From NCBI RefSeq assembly GCF_019448115.1, contig NZ_JAGFNY010000004.1, positions 1-64,000 on the forward strand: a DNA stretch of 64,000 bases. Direction: 5' to 3'. The position numbers and the translations under genes were made by a program. Source of the DNA: Succinivibrio faecicola (GTDB lineage Bacteria > Pseudomonadota > Gammaproteobacteria > Enterobacterales > Succinivibrionaceae). Positions 1 to 8,601 of this stretch are shown here, in pieces. The notes beneath the pieces were generated by a model that made no database searches, was not told the DNA's origin, and was given only the letters and a program-made list of their open reading frames with translations. Position 1 is the stretch's first letter; each line of letters opens with the position of its first letter.

Positions 1-158
1 TTTTAAAAAGCAGATTGTAAGTGAATTACAACCTTGGTTAAACTGTGATCAAAGTCCGTTTCATTTGGTCACCGTAAATATTTTTTTAATTTAAGATAAT
101 TGGTTAAAGAAAAAACAGGTTCTGCCGTTACCTAAATAGGTATGATATTGAGGTATAT

Positions 159-674
159 ATGTTAACCGAGCAGATCCGCAGTCAGATGCTAGTAGATGAG
201 CTTCAGTTAGGTCAGAGACTGAATAATGATATTCAGTCACAGAACCATGCTGATTTTAATCTTATGCTCGCGATGTTATCTCATGATATGACCGATCATC
301 CTTTGCATCATGATAAAGTTGAGAGTGCTAAAGAAGAAGATTTAAGAGCAAAGTTTTCTTTACCAAAAGAACAGAGAAAATATGCCCAGCAAGACGATTT
401 TGAAAGATCATCTGATATGGCTCAAATTATAAACAAGGATAGTTTCAGACAGGTCTTTTTATTACAGTGCATTCAAGGGGAACCACTTGTTCCATTCGAA
501 AGAACTTATTCTCCAGAAGTTTTTTCTCAGCTTACACCTTTAAAACAGGAAAAGATAAGACAGCAGAATGCAGGTCTTGCTCTTAAGTACGAAAGAATTA
601 AAGAAACTGGAGATGGTTTTGGAGTTCTTGAAGAAATAGGAGCTTCAAAAAGATTAGAATCTGTTTCTGTATAA
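159..674 (+). CDS. Conserved hypothetical protein, possibly VC2046/SO_2500 family
   Basis: A 171-residue, soluble-looking protein with no signal peptide or membrane segment. The N-terminal part, with ELQLGQRLNN near residue 14 and a FNLMLAMLSHD stretch near residue 33, recalls the small uncharacterised VC2046/SO_2500 family of Vibrio and Shewanella; this is from memory and not certain. The remainder is charged and mostly helical in character. The gene stands alone: it is followed at once by a hairpin terminator, and the next genes are on the other strand. A TATGAT box at 141-146 could be its -10, but no good -35 is visible. No function can be assigned. Confidence 0.75.
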   Translation: MLTEQIRSQMLVDELQLGQRLNNDIQSQNHADFNLMLAMLSHDMTDHPLHHDKVESAKEEDLRAKFSLPKEQRKYAQQDDFERSSDMAQIINKDSFRQVFLLQCIQGEPLVPFERTYSPEVFSQLTPLKQEKIRQQNAGLALKYERIKETGDGFGVLEEIGASKRLESVSV

Positions 675-676
675 TG

Positions 677-703
677 ACATCAGGCAAAAGTCTGATGTTT
701 TTT
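677..703 (+). terminator. Rho-independent terminator
   Basis: Stem ACATCAG (677-683) pairs with CTGATGT (692-698) and is followed by a run of T. It lies just behind the stop codon of the 171-residue gene and overlaps the last bases of the convergent malY gene. The T run is only on the plus strand. Confidence 0.75.
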
Positions 704-1859
704 ATATAGCATTTTTAAATCTGTTTAAAGCTTCTTTTAAAGTAGCATGTGTACAGCCAAGGTTTATTCTTATAAATCCTTCATTGGGTGACCTGTACAT
801 ATCTCCGTCATTTATAAAAACTTTTGCCTTTTCTAGTAGGACTTTTTTTATCATATCTGAACTCATATTCAGTTTTGACATGTCGACCCAAGCTAAATAG
901 GTGCTTTCAAGTTTCGCTACTTTAAAATTAGGATAATTATCTTTGATGAAAGTACAAAGAATTTTGTAATTTTCCTGAATGTAGTCATTAAGCTCAATAA
1001 TCCAATCATCGCATTGAGTATAAGCTGCTATTGTTGCTGCAACACCAAAAGATGTTACATCGCAGATTTCATTTATATTCACCTGTCTATCAATTCTTTT
1101 TAAGAATTCTTTATTCTGACAGACAATATATGCATTCTTTAATCCTGCAGTATTGAATGTCTTGCTTGCAGATCTTATGAGAATAATTCTATCGTTGTAA
1201 CTTTTATCAATATTTAGGAAAGACGTGAATACAGTACCATTGGGTCTGATATCGCAGTGCACTTCATCTGCAATTACGATGAGATTATGCTTTTTACAGA
1301 TTGCAAGTATTCTTTCTAATTCCTGTCTTGTCCACAATCTTCCTGTTGGATTGTGTGGATTACAGAGTAATAGAAATTTTGCCTTCTCTGATTGGGCCTG
1401 TTTTTCTAAAGATTCAAAATCTAAAGAGAATACGCCATCGGAATATAAAATTTCGTTTTCTACTATCTGGCAACCACTGTTTTTTATGCAGGAGAAAAAG
1501 TTGTTATAAGCTGGAGTCTGAACAATAACTTCATCTGCACACTGAGACAGTCCCTGTAAAATAGCACTTATAGCACCAACCATACAAGGAGTTGGAATAA
1601 TGGAATCTTCACTTATTTCGCAGTTGTAGTGTCTTTTGTGAAAGCTACAGATAGCCTTGTAATATTCATCAGGTACAATGCCATATCCATATATACCGTG
1701 TTTTGCAAGATCTTCAACTGCTTTCTGGATTGGTGGTGCCACCTTAAAATCCATATCTGCTACCCAAAGAGGCAGAACATCCTTATCTTTTACGATATCC
1801 CATTTATCAGAATATGTATTGTGTCTGTCTATGATTTCATCAAAATTGTACTTAGCCAA
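702..1859 (-). CDS. malY: MalY/PatB-type cystathionine beta-lyase (C-S lyase)
   Basis: A PLP-dependent fold-type I enzyme of the MalY/PatB family, which cleaves the C-S bond of cystathionine or cysteine conjugates to give thiol, pyruvate and ammonia. Visible family marks are LPLWVADMDF near the N-terminus, CNPHNPTGR in the middle, the DEVHCD motif, and SASKTFN carrying the PLP-binding lysine. I start it at a TTG at 1859 (protein begins MAKYNFDEIIDR, 385 aa). That start has GAGGAA eight bases upstream and matches the usual N-terminus of the family; a longer TTG start at 1874 would add five residues and lie inside this ribosome-binding site. It overlaps the upstream DUF3737 gene by 8 bases, which suggests translational coupling. 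Whether it also acts as a regulator, as E. coli MalY does, cannot be told from sequence. Confidence 0.9.
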   Translation of the reverse strand: MAKYNFDEIIDRHNTYSDKWDIVKDKDVLPLWVADMDFKVAPPIQKAVEDLAKHGIYGYGIVPDEYYKAICSFHKRHYNCEISEDSIIPTPCMVGAISAILQGLSQCADEVIVQTPAYNNFFSCIKNSGCQIVENEILYSDGVFSLDFESLEKQAQSEKAKFLLLCNPHNPTGRLWTRQELERILAICKKHNLIVIADEVHCDIRPNGTVFTSFLNIDKSYNDRIILIRSASKTFNTAGLKNAYIVCQNKEFLKRIDRQVNINEICDVTSFGVAATIAAYTQCDDWIIELNDYIQENYKILCTFIKDNYPNFKVAKLESTYLAWVDMSKLNMSSDMIKKVLLEKAKVFINDGDMYRSPNEGFIRINLGCTHATLKEALNRFKNAI

Positions 1860-2703
1860 AGTAGTTTTCCTCAATTACACAAGTAGCTGGAGCTTTTTTG
1901 TGTTCATCGATGATTATTTTTCCGATTGAAGTTGCACGAATATGGCCTGAAAGAGGATTTCTTACACTTTCGATATGGCTTTTTATTGTAGCAAATACAG
2001 ATGAGTATTCAAAAGCAAATTCAGTGCTATCTGCAAGAATACAGTCAACAAGTCTTAGGTTTTCGGCATAGCACATAGGCTGTTTGCCTGTTATTGTGCA
2101 GTTTATCAAAGTTACATTTTTTGAATGCCAAGCTAAGTATTCACTATTGATAATAGAGTTTATGACTGTGACATCCTGAGCTTCCCAAAATGCATCTTTT
2201 GAGTTGATTATACTGTCGACAATCTTTATGCCAGATGCATTCTGAAATGCATAATTACCATTTAATTTTAGTTTATTGATTTCTATATTAGAAGAATTTA
2301 AAAAAAGATAATCTGCATTATTCATAGAGCAGTTATCAATTTTTATACCTTTGCAGTCCCAGAATGTTTCTTTTGCATCAGAGAAAATAGTCTGATAAAC
2401 ACTAATATCCGAGCATTTTCTGAACATTTTAGGTGCGACCACATCGCAATTAGACATATTAATTTTCTGAGAATACCAAATAGCAGCTCTAGCCATTGTG
2501 TCAAAAGCGCAGGTATCTATAGAAAGATCCTGAATGTGCCAGAAAGGGTACTTTCCATTGAAATATGATTTTTCAGCACTGATCTCGTGCCCCTCTTTTA
2601 AAGCTGATTCACCATCAATAATTCTTATGTTACTGAGTTTAATATTGCTTTTCCCAAAAAGAGGTCTTTCTCCGGAATATTCTTTATTGCTTATTGTCTT
2701 CAT
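1852..2703 (-). CDS. DUF3737 family protein, predicted right-handed beta-helix
   Basis: A 283-residue protein starting MKTISNKEYSGERPLFG, typical of DUF3737. From about residue 45 to 230 it consists of degenerate repeats of roughly 20-22 residues with an aromatic residue at the start and an I-x-N/D-C/S pattern, for example AFWEAQDVTVINSIINS and YLAWHSKNVTLINCTITG. This is the pattern expected of a parallel beta-helix. There is no signal peptide, so it is probably cytoplasmic. Function is unknown. It is the upstream member of a two-gene unit with the MalY-type lyase; I recall the same pairing in several Gram-positive gut anaerobes, which argues for a shared task and possible horizontal transfer. 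The ribosome-binding site is weak. Confidence 0.8.
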   Translation of the reverse strand: MKTISNKEYSGERPLFGKSNIKLSNIRIIDGESALKEGHEISAEKSYFNGKYPFWHIQDLSIDTCAFDTMARAAIWYSQKINMSNCDVVAPKMFRKCSDISVYQTIFSDAKETFWDCKGIKIDNCSMNNADYLFLNSSNIEINKLKLNGNYAFQNASGIKIVDSIINSKDAFWEAQDVTVINSIINSEYLAWHSKNVTLINCTITGKQPMCYAENLRLVDCILADSTEFAFEYSSVFATIKSHIESVRNPLSGHIRATSIGKIIIDEHKKAPATCVIEENYFG

Positions 2704-3090
2704 TTTCTGTTTGTATGATCTAAGTAATTTTTTTTAGATAAATAGGATAAAGAATCTTTTTTAAAATTAAAAATAAAAAAATGAATTTTCAGTAAAAAAT
2801 GTTTTGCTTGTTACAAAACTGCAAATATCCTTATGCAAAAAAAATTCATTAATAATAGCTAACTTTTTGATAATTAAGATAAGATATTGTTCTTTGTGAT
2901 ATAAATAGAAATTTTTTATGCACATTTCCATACTTTTTGCAAAGCATAAAAAAAATACTAAATTTATGCTCTTTTTTTATGTGTAATGATCGCAAAAAGT
3001 GGAGATAAGTCTCTCATAAATAGAATATTCATCTACAATATTATACTGTTAGCGAGAATAATAAAGAACATATAGGGAGTAACTCATTTT
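2704..3090. other. Intergenic region between DUF3737 gene and glgC
   Basis: A very AT-rich 387-bp stretch between divergent genes; no coding frame or RNA gene was recognised. It must hold promoters for both directions. A TATACT box at 3042-3047 is a possible -10 for glgC, without a clear -35. A terminator-like hairpin lies at 2943-2978 (separate entry). The glgC ribosome-binding site GGGAG is at 3075-3079. Confidence 0.5.
2943..2978 (+). terminator. Terminator-like hairpin upstream of glgC
   Basis: AGCATAAA (2943-2950) can pair with TTTATGCT (2963-2970), followed by C and seven T. No plus-strand gene precedes it within the window, so it is either a leader or attenuator element of glgC, the end of an unseen small transcript, or chance in AT-rich DNA. 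Confidence 0.35.
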
Positions 3091-4413
3091 ATGCAGTCAG
3101 CACGTGACGTCGTAAGACAGACTATGGCTCTGGTTCTTGCAGGTGGTCGAGGCAGCAGATTGAAGGCTTTGACAGATACAAGAGCTAAACCTTCAGTTTA
3201 CTTTGGCGGTAAATACAGAATTATTGATTTTGCTTTATCAAATTGTGTAAATTCTGGAATTACTGGAATTGGTGTAGTTACTCAGTATAAGTCCCACAGT
3301 CTTTTAAGACACCTTCAGGCTGGTTGGTCATTTTTCAGAAACCAGATGAATGAGTATATAGATTTCCTTCCTGCATCACAAAGAACAGATGAGGAGCACT
3401 GGTATCAGGGTACTGCTGATGCAATCTATCAGAATATAGATATTATCAAGGATCATAAACCAAAGTATGTGCTGATTTTAGCAGGTGACCATATTTATAA
3501 GATGGACTATGCTGCTATGATTCTCGATCATATTAAAATGGGCTCACCTCTAACAGTTGCATGTATTCCTGTTCCAAAAGATCAGGCTCGCGGTTTTGGT
3601 GTCATGAATGTTGATCAGGACTGGCTTGTAACAGATTTCGTTGAAAAGCCTCTTGATCCTCCTACAATGCCATCAAATCCTTATATGTCATTAGCCTCAA
3701 TGGGTATTTACGTTTTTGATGCTGAATTCCTGTATGAGATTCTATCAAGGGATGCTGGCAACAGAGATTCCCACCATGATTTTGGTATGGACATTATTCC
3801 ACCTCTAGTTCAGCAGAGAATGGTACATGCCCACGATTTTACAAAATCTTGTATCAGAAACAGAGGCAATACAGATATTGTTTTCTGGAGAGATGTCGGA
3901 ACAGTAGATGCCTACTGGGAGGCAAACATGGATATTGCATCCATTCAGCCTCAGTTGGACGTTTATGATTTTAACTGGCCAATCTGGACAAATCAGATTC
4001 AGCTTCCACCTGCAAAGATGGTTCAGGATATCAGCGGATCATCATCAATTCTGCGTAATTCTGTAGCTTCAGCAGGTTGCATTATCTCTGGCTCATCAAT
4101 AAACCAGACCCTGCTGTTTAATTCATGTAGAGTTCATTCTAACTGTTTCTTATCAGAATCTGTAATTATGCCATTCTGTATCATCCACAGAGCCTGTCGA
4201 CTGACTAAGGTAGTTATGGATAGAGGATGTGAGATACCTCGTGGAATGATTATCGGAGAGGATTATAATGCTGATTCAAGGCGATTCTATCGTTCTGAAG
4301 GTGGTGTTACATTAGTAACGCGTGCTATGCTTGCAAAACTCCGCCAGACAGAACCAGAATTGTTTGAGGATTTTGATAACTACAAAGCTCCGGTAGCAAT
4401 GCCGTCTTACTAA
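3091..4413 (+). CDS. glgC: Glucose-1-phosphate adenylyltransferase
   Basis: Makes ADP-glucose from ATP and glucose-1-phosphate, the committed step of glycogen synthesis. The 440-residue length matches the family (E. coli about 431). The N-terminal nucleotidyltransferase domain shows LAGGRGSRLKALT with the catalytic GGxGxRL loop, the AKPSVYFGGKYRIIDF substrate motif, and FVEKP near residue 190. A left-handed beta-helix region follows from about residue 300. GGGAG ten bases upstream supports the ATG. No other glycogen genes are adjacent; the dgt remnant starts 10 bases downstream. Confidence 0.96.
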   Translation: MQSARDVVRQTMALVLAGGRGSRLKALTDTRAKPSVYFGGKYRIIDFALSNCVNSGITGIGVVTQYKSHSLLRHLQAGWSFFRNQMNEYIDFLPASQRTDEEHWYQGTADAIYQNIDIIKDHKPKYVLILAGDHIYKMDYAAMILDHIKMGSPLTVACIPVPKDQARGFGVMNVDQDWLVTDFVEKPLDPPTMPSNPYMSLASMGIYVFDAEFLYEILSRDAGNRDSHHDFGMDIIPPLVQQRMVHAHDFTKSCIRNRGNTDIVFWRDVGTVDAYWEANMDIASIQPQLDVYDFNWPIWTNQIQLPPAKMVQDISGSSSILRNSVASAGCIISGSSINQTLLFNSCRVHSNCFLSESVIMPFCIIHRACRLTKVVMDRGCEIPRGMIIGEDYNADSRRFYRSEGGVTLVTRAMLAKLRQTEPELFEDFDNYKAPVAMPSY

Positions 4414-4423
4414 ATATAACTTA

Positions 4424-5857
4424 ATGAAAATAGATGAAATTTCCAAAAAGCTCTTTTGTGCAAGTCGCATTAGAGCAGATGTATTGAGCAAGGATCAGAC
4501 TTTAAATTTTTTAAATTCTGATCCTCTTTATACTTTCGGTTCAGAACAGGACCGCCTAAAGATTTCAATGTGCGCACCGTTGCGCAGACTTCAGCAGAAA
4601 ACTCAGGTCTTCCCGCTAGATGTAAAGGCAGCTTCAAGAAATCGTCTGACTCATTCTCTTGAAGTATCAGAATATTCACGCCTTATTGCCTTTGCAATTG
4701 TAGATGCAGTAAAAGAAGTCGATTAGTCGCCAATATTAAGGTCAATGCTAAACTGCCTTAATAATTCCTCTATGCTTCATGATCTTGGAAATCCACCTTT
4801 TGGTCATTTTGGTGAATCTCTGTTAAGAACATGGCTAAAAAAAACAGTGAATGATCAATCAGTAGGAGCAGAGCTGACAAAAGCAGAAAAAGACGATTTA
4901 CAGACCTTTAATGGAAATGCTCAGGGCTTAAGATTAAGTCATACCATTCAGGATCTTAACCTGACTTTAGGTCAGTATGCATCTGTTATAAAGGTTCCAA
5001 ATACGATAAATGAACTTCTTTTAGGTCATGGAAAGGGGTTTAGTGCAAACGGCATTGAATCTGATTATTTTAGCTGGTCATATGCAAATGCAGGTGTATT
5101 CCTATCTGAAAAAGATCTTTTAGATGCAATAAGAGAACAGTGCCACAGGGATTTAAGACATCCTTTTGCAACAATAATTGAGTATTCAGATGATCTGGCA
5201 TATGTTCTTGCAGATCTTGAAGATGCTTTTGACAGAGGTTTGATAAATCCTCATACAATCATTTCTTTATCAAAACAGCTGCTGACATATCCTGAATTGT
5301 CTTTAATGCATGATGTTTTAGGACCTGAAAGAATAGAAAAATTGTTCAATAAAGGTAAAACTCAGGCTCTATTCTATCTAAGAGATGTTGTGTCATATTA
5401 TGTAATAAGAGATTTTGCAAAAGCTGTTGCATCAAATTTAGATTACTTTATTCAGACTGGAGAGCCTGATTTTTCAACCGAATACTATCCTGGTATCACG
5501 GTTTTGAAAATGCTTAAGAGTTTTGAATATCAGAAGGTATATAACCACTTTGAAGTTCAGACACTTGACCTGTCAGGATCAAGCTATATTAAAGGTCTTT
5601 TAAAACATTATGAGTCATTGCTTTTTGAAAGACATGAAGTATTTGTAAAAGAATTGTTAGCCCAAGGTGGAGATCCTTTCTGTATGCGCATAGCATCAAG
5701 AATTTCAAGACGTCATAAGGAAACATATCTTAAGAGTCTTGAACTTGGTAAATTCAGTGAAATTTATCTGCGTATACGTCTTATTGTGGATTATATATCT
5801 GGTATGACAGATACCTTTGCAGAATCAGAATACAAGATATTAAGCGGAATCAATTAA
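4424..5857 (+). pseudogene. dgt: dGTP triphosphohydrolase, interrupted by an in-frame TAG
   Basis: The reading frame encodes an E. coli-type dGTPase, which cleaves dGTP to deoxyguanosine and triphosphate. It would be 477 codons long but carries TAG at 4724-4726 (codon 101). The frame is unchanged on both sides: 4424-4723 encodes the first 100 residues, including RRLQQKTQVFPL and the first metal-ligand histidine in RLTHSLEV. The frame from 4727 encodes the rest, including the HD pair in MLHDLGNPPFGHFGE, the EGNAQG-like FNGNAQGLRLSHT region and the C-terminal DYISGMTD. The HD-domain metal site therefore needs residues from both sides of the stop. A restart at ATG 4745 has only a poorly spaced AAGG and would lack the first ligand. 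It is a recent nonsense mutation, a sequencing error or, less likely, a readthrough gene. Confidence 0.85.
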
Positions 5858-5918
5858 CACAATTTATTCGTTTTTTTGATAGAATAGCTCACATATTAAA
5901 TTGTATGGATTAATAAAT

Positions 5919-7061
5919 ATGAGCAACGATCAGATTAAATTAACAAGTAACGATCCTGTTTTTGATGACATCAGACCATGTCGTGATGATGAGGTTCAAA
6001 GCGAGCTGAAGAAGATTGTTTCAGATGATCTTGTACTGAACAGTATTCTAAAGTTCAGATATCCTGTTGCATACAAGCCATTCTCATTTATCTTAAAGCC
6101 TCTTGTTAAAGCATATCTGTCTAAAAAGATTAAGAATATCAAGACAATTCGCGATTTTCAGTTAATCGTAGCTGATTTTGTTAAGAATATGTCTGAAAAA
6201 ACAACTGACGGCGTTGAGCTTGTCGGTTTTGATCGCCTCGAGAAGAACAAAGGTTATCTTTTTATCTCAAATCACAGAGATATTTCGTTAGATCCTGCTT
6301 ATATTGACTATGCACTGTTTGAATCTAAGTTAGATACTGTAAGAATTGCAATTGGTGATAATCTCTTGAGAATGCCTGCTGCAACCTCACTTATGAGACT
6401 TAACAAGAGTTTCATTGTAAAGCGATCAATAGAGGCTCCTCGTGAAAAACTTAAGGCATTCAACCAGCTATCCTCATATATTGGCTTATCTATTGAAGAG
6501 GGCAACTCTGTATGGATTGCACAGCGTGAGGGTAGAGCAAAAGATGGTAACGACAAGACTGAAGAAGCCGTTTTAAAAATGATTGGCCTTTATGGACGTC
6601 AGAAAAAAATGGATTTTGCTTCATACATGAAATCACTTAATATCATCCCTGTTTCAATTACATACGAATATGATCCTAACGATCTGAATAAGGCAAATGA
6701 GCTTTATCAGAAAAAAGCAAACGGCGAGTACAAGAAAGATCAGTTTGAGGATATTGATACCATTGCTCGAGGTATTCGTGAGTATAAAGGTAGAGTAAAG
6801 CTTGTTGCAGGTGAGCCTATTAAGGATGGTTTTGAAACTGTAGAAGAGCTTGCAGCTATAATTGACAAATTTATTTGGTCAAATTATGAGCTATATCCAA
6901 GTTCACTATTGAGTTCTGGTACTGATGTTGGTGTATCATCACAAGAGAAAGAAAAGTTTCTTCAGAGAATCAATCAGTATCCAGAGCATTTACGTGAGCT
7001 CATCAAGGCAATGTATGCTGCTCCAGTAAAAAATAAGGAAAATGCATTAAAGAATGTTTAA
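5919..7061 (+). CDS. PlsC-like glycerolipid acyltransferase
   Basis: A 380-residue member of the glycerophosphate/acylglycerophosphate acyltransferase superfamily. The catalytic block is SNHRDISLDPAYI, a variant of the NHxxxxD motif with histidine and aspartate spaced as expected, and a later QREGRAKDG stretch corresponds to the phosphate-binding FPEGxR block. An aromatic and basic N-terminal part (FRYPVAYKPFSFIL) may contact the membrane. The length exceeds that of simple PlsC (about 245) because of N- and C-terminal extensions seen in related Vibrio and Shewanella proteins. ATG at 5919 is preferred over a TTG six codons earlier, since GGA lies nine bases before it. The next gene overlaps by 8 bases. 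The acyl donor and acceptor are unknown. Confidence 0.8.
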   Translation: MSNDQIKLTSNDPVFDDIRPCRDDEVQSELKKIVSDDLVLNSILKFRYPVAYKPFSFILKPLVKAYLSKKIKNIKTIRDFQLIVADFVKNMSEKTTDGVELVGFDRLEKNKGYLFISNHRDISLDPAYIDYALFESKLDTVRIAIGDNLLRMPAATSLMRLNKSFIVKRSIEAPREKLKAFNQLSSYIGLSIEEGNSVWIAQREGRAKDGNDKTEEAVLKMIGLYGRQKKMDFASYMKSLNIIPVSITYEYDPNDLNKANELYQKKANGEYKKDQFEDIDTIARGIREYKGRVKLVAGEPIKDGFETVEELAAIIDKFIWSNYELYPSSLLSSGTDVGVSSQEKEKFLQRINQYPEHLRELIKAMYAAPVKNKENALKNV

Positions 7062-7635
7062 TCCTGTTTATAACGCAGACGGAAAAATTAGTTACTTCCG
7101 TGTACTGTGCCTATCAGTAGCATTCGGATGTCTAATCTGTGGCTGCATGGTAGACAATGACAAGAAGACTGTACAGAGATCAAAGGTTTTAGAATCTGTA
7201 CAGCAAGAGACTGTTTTGCCTGCAATTGAGCATGACTATAAACAGATAAGAACATTAGCATTAGAAGAATTTACTTTTGATGTTGAATATCTGCAGACAT
7301 GCGGAACCTTAGACAGAGGATTTGACAACTGTGTAGTCGAGTTGTCTGATTCTTTAAAGCCATATTATTCATTGAATCTTGATGCATCAGCAGATGGTTA
7401 TAAAATTGCATTTGTTGCAAATGAAGATAGCAAGAATGAGCTTGAAAATTTTGAGTCAGATTCAAATGGAGAAATCAAAATAGTTGATTCTGATGGAAAC
7501 TTCGATAAGCAAGCTCTGACTGAACTGAAAAAAGCAAAAGGTAAATTTAAAATCATCAGGGATACGGATAATCAAGATGGTCATGCAGCTCCTTCAGGGC
7601 TGTCACCAATGGTACGTAATCTTTCAAAAAGATAA
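7054..7635 (+). CDS. Putative lipoprotein of unknown function
   Basis: A 193-residue protein with a hydrophobic N-terminal segment (VLCLSVAFGCLICGC) ending in a lipobox-like I-C-G-C, so it is probably a lipoprotein with Cys31 as the lipidated residue. The mature part is acidic and has two cysteines (TCGTLDRGFDNC) that could form a disulfide, followed by a possible small beta domain (YYSLNLDASADGYKIAFVA). The ATG overlaps the end of the acyltransferase gene by 8 bases, so the two are probably translated together. I do not recognise a family. Confidence 0.65.
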   Translation: MFNPVYNADGKISYFRVLCLSVAFGCLICGCMVDNDKKTVQRSKVLESVQQETVLPAIEHDYKQIRTLALEEFTFDVEYLQTCGTLDRGFDNCVVELSDSLKPYYSLNLDASADGYKIAFVANEDSKNELENFESDSNGEIKIVDSDGNFDKQALTELKKAKGKFKIIRDTDNQDGHAAPSGLSPMVRNLSKR

Positions 7636-7766
7636 TTTTTTTTATATCTATAAATAGTTTTTCTATACATCTTCTGGTGTATTGAATTTGTTTATTATTT
7701 ATAACATAATCCTTTTAATGAAATAAGGTATTTGGCAACAGTTGAATACAATAAGAGAAAACTAAT

Positions 7767-8543
7767 ATGAAAATTACCAAGGATACAGTTGCAACCATCA
7801 GCTATACAGTTACTAAGACTGATGGACAGGTCGTAGGCAGAACAGAAGCTGATGCCCCTGTATGCGTTCTTATCGGTCATGGCTTTTTAATTAAAGGTCT
7901 TGAGCAGGCATTACTAGATCATCAAAAGGGTGATGAGTTTGCTTTTACCTTAGAGCCTAAAGACTCATATGGTGAAATTGATAAGAACCTGATTCAGACT
8001 ATCGATAGAAAATTATTCGGTGATTTTGATATAGCTGTTGGCAATGTTTTTGAAGCAGACAGCTCAAACGGTCCTATGGCTGTTGTAATCAAAGAAATTA
8101 CTGATGATAAGGTTGTTGTAGATGGAAATCATCCACTAGCGGGCATGACTTTAAATTTCCTAGTTGTTGTGGATGATGTTAGAGAAGCAACAGAAGAAGA
8201 GTTAAAACATGGACATGCCCATGCAGACGGTCATTGTCCATCAGAGCATCACCGCTGCTGCTGCGGTGGCAAGCACAATCACCACGAAGACAGCGATCAT
8301 GAGTGCCGTTGCGGTCATCATCATGACGAAGAAGACGAACATCACTGCGGCTGCGGTGACAAGCACAATCACCACGAAGACGGTGATCATGAGTGCTGTT
8401 GCGGTCATCATCATGAGGACGATGATCATGAGTGTTGTGGCGGTCATCACCATGAGAATGATGAACACAAGTGCTGTGGTAAACACCATCATCATGACGA
8501 AGAAGGCGAACATCACTGCTGCTGTGGCAAGCATCACCACTAA
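7767..8543 (+). CDS. slyD: SlyD-type FKBP peptidyl-prolyl isomerase with extended His/Cys tail
   Basis: An FKBP-type prolyl isomerase and chaperone that in E. coli also delivers nickel to hydrogenase. The first ~145 residues are a normal SlyD: FKBP halves with VCVLIGHGFLIKGLEQAL and the inserted chaperone flap (about residues 70-125), then NHPLAGMTLNFLVVV. The last 111 residues (148-258) are almost wholly H, C, D, E, G and K. I count 36 histidines and 18 cysteines there, against a tail of about 45 residues in E. coli. The tail is encoded by imperfect DNA repeats, so replication slippage is a likely source of its length. Role inferred: nickel or other metal storage and delivery. A strong terminator follows. 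Confidence 0.95.
   Translation: MKITKDTVATISYTVTKTDGQVVGRTEADAPVCVLIGHGFLIKGLEQALLDHQKGDEFAFTLEPKDSYGEIDKNLIQTIDRKLFGDFDIAVGNVFEADSSNGPMAVVIKEITDDKVVVDGNHPLAGMTLNFLVVVDDVREATEEELKHGHAHADGHCPSEHHRCCCGGKHNHHEDSDHECRCGHHHDEEDEHHCGCGDKHNHHEDGDHECCCGHHHEDDDHECCGGHHHENDEHKCCGKHHHHDEEGEHHCCCGKHHH
8271..8416 (+). repeat. Tandem 90-bp imperfect repeat in the slyD tail
   Basis: The segment 8271-8326 recurs at 8361-8416 with three mismatches in 56 bases, a 90-bp period. Each copy encodes KHNHHED-DHEC-CGHHH-type sequence. Shorter degenerate copies continue to 8540. Confidence 0.8.
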
Positions 8544-8566
8544 TTATAAAAATGATTTATAATACA

Positions 8567-8589
8567 GGCTCCTTGTGTGGAGCCTTTTT
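8567..8589 (+). terminator. Rho-independent terminator of slyD
   Basis: GGCTCC (8567-8572) pairs with GGAGCC (8579-8584), followed directly by five T. It sits only 12 bases before the thiI start codon. Confidence 0.85.
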
Positions 8590-8601
8590 GGTATTTTTAT
8601 T

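Noticed and set aside
1225-2737. Several plus-strand frames of 67-94 codons across the malY and DUF3737 region.
   Set aside because: The minus-strand frames carry clear family motifs; the plus-strand ones are hydrophobic shadows without ribosome-binding sites.
4745-5857. The second part of dgt as an independent, shorter HD-domain protein.
   Set aside because: It would lack the first metal-ligand histidine, which lies before the stop codon, and the ATG has a badly spaced AAGG. The continuous frame is better read as one interrupted gene.
8209-8562. Long open frames on both strands across the slyD tail (117 and 99 residues).
   Set aside because: Both are low-complexity products (Met/Ile/Thr/Ala/Val runs) of the repeated His/Cys codons read in other frames, with no ribosome-binding site.
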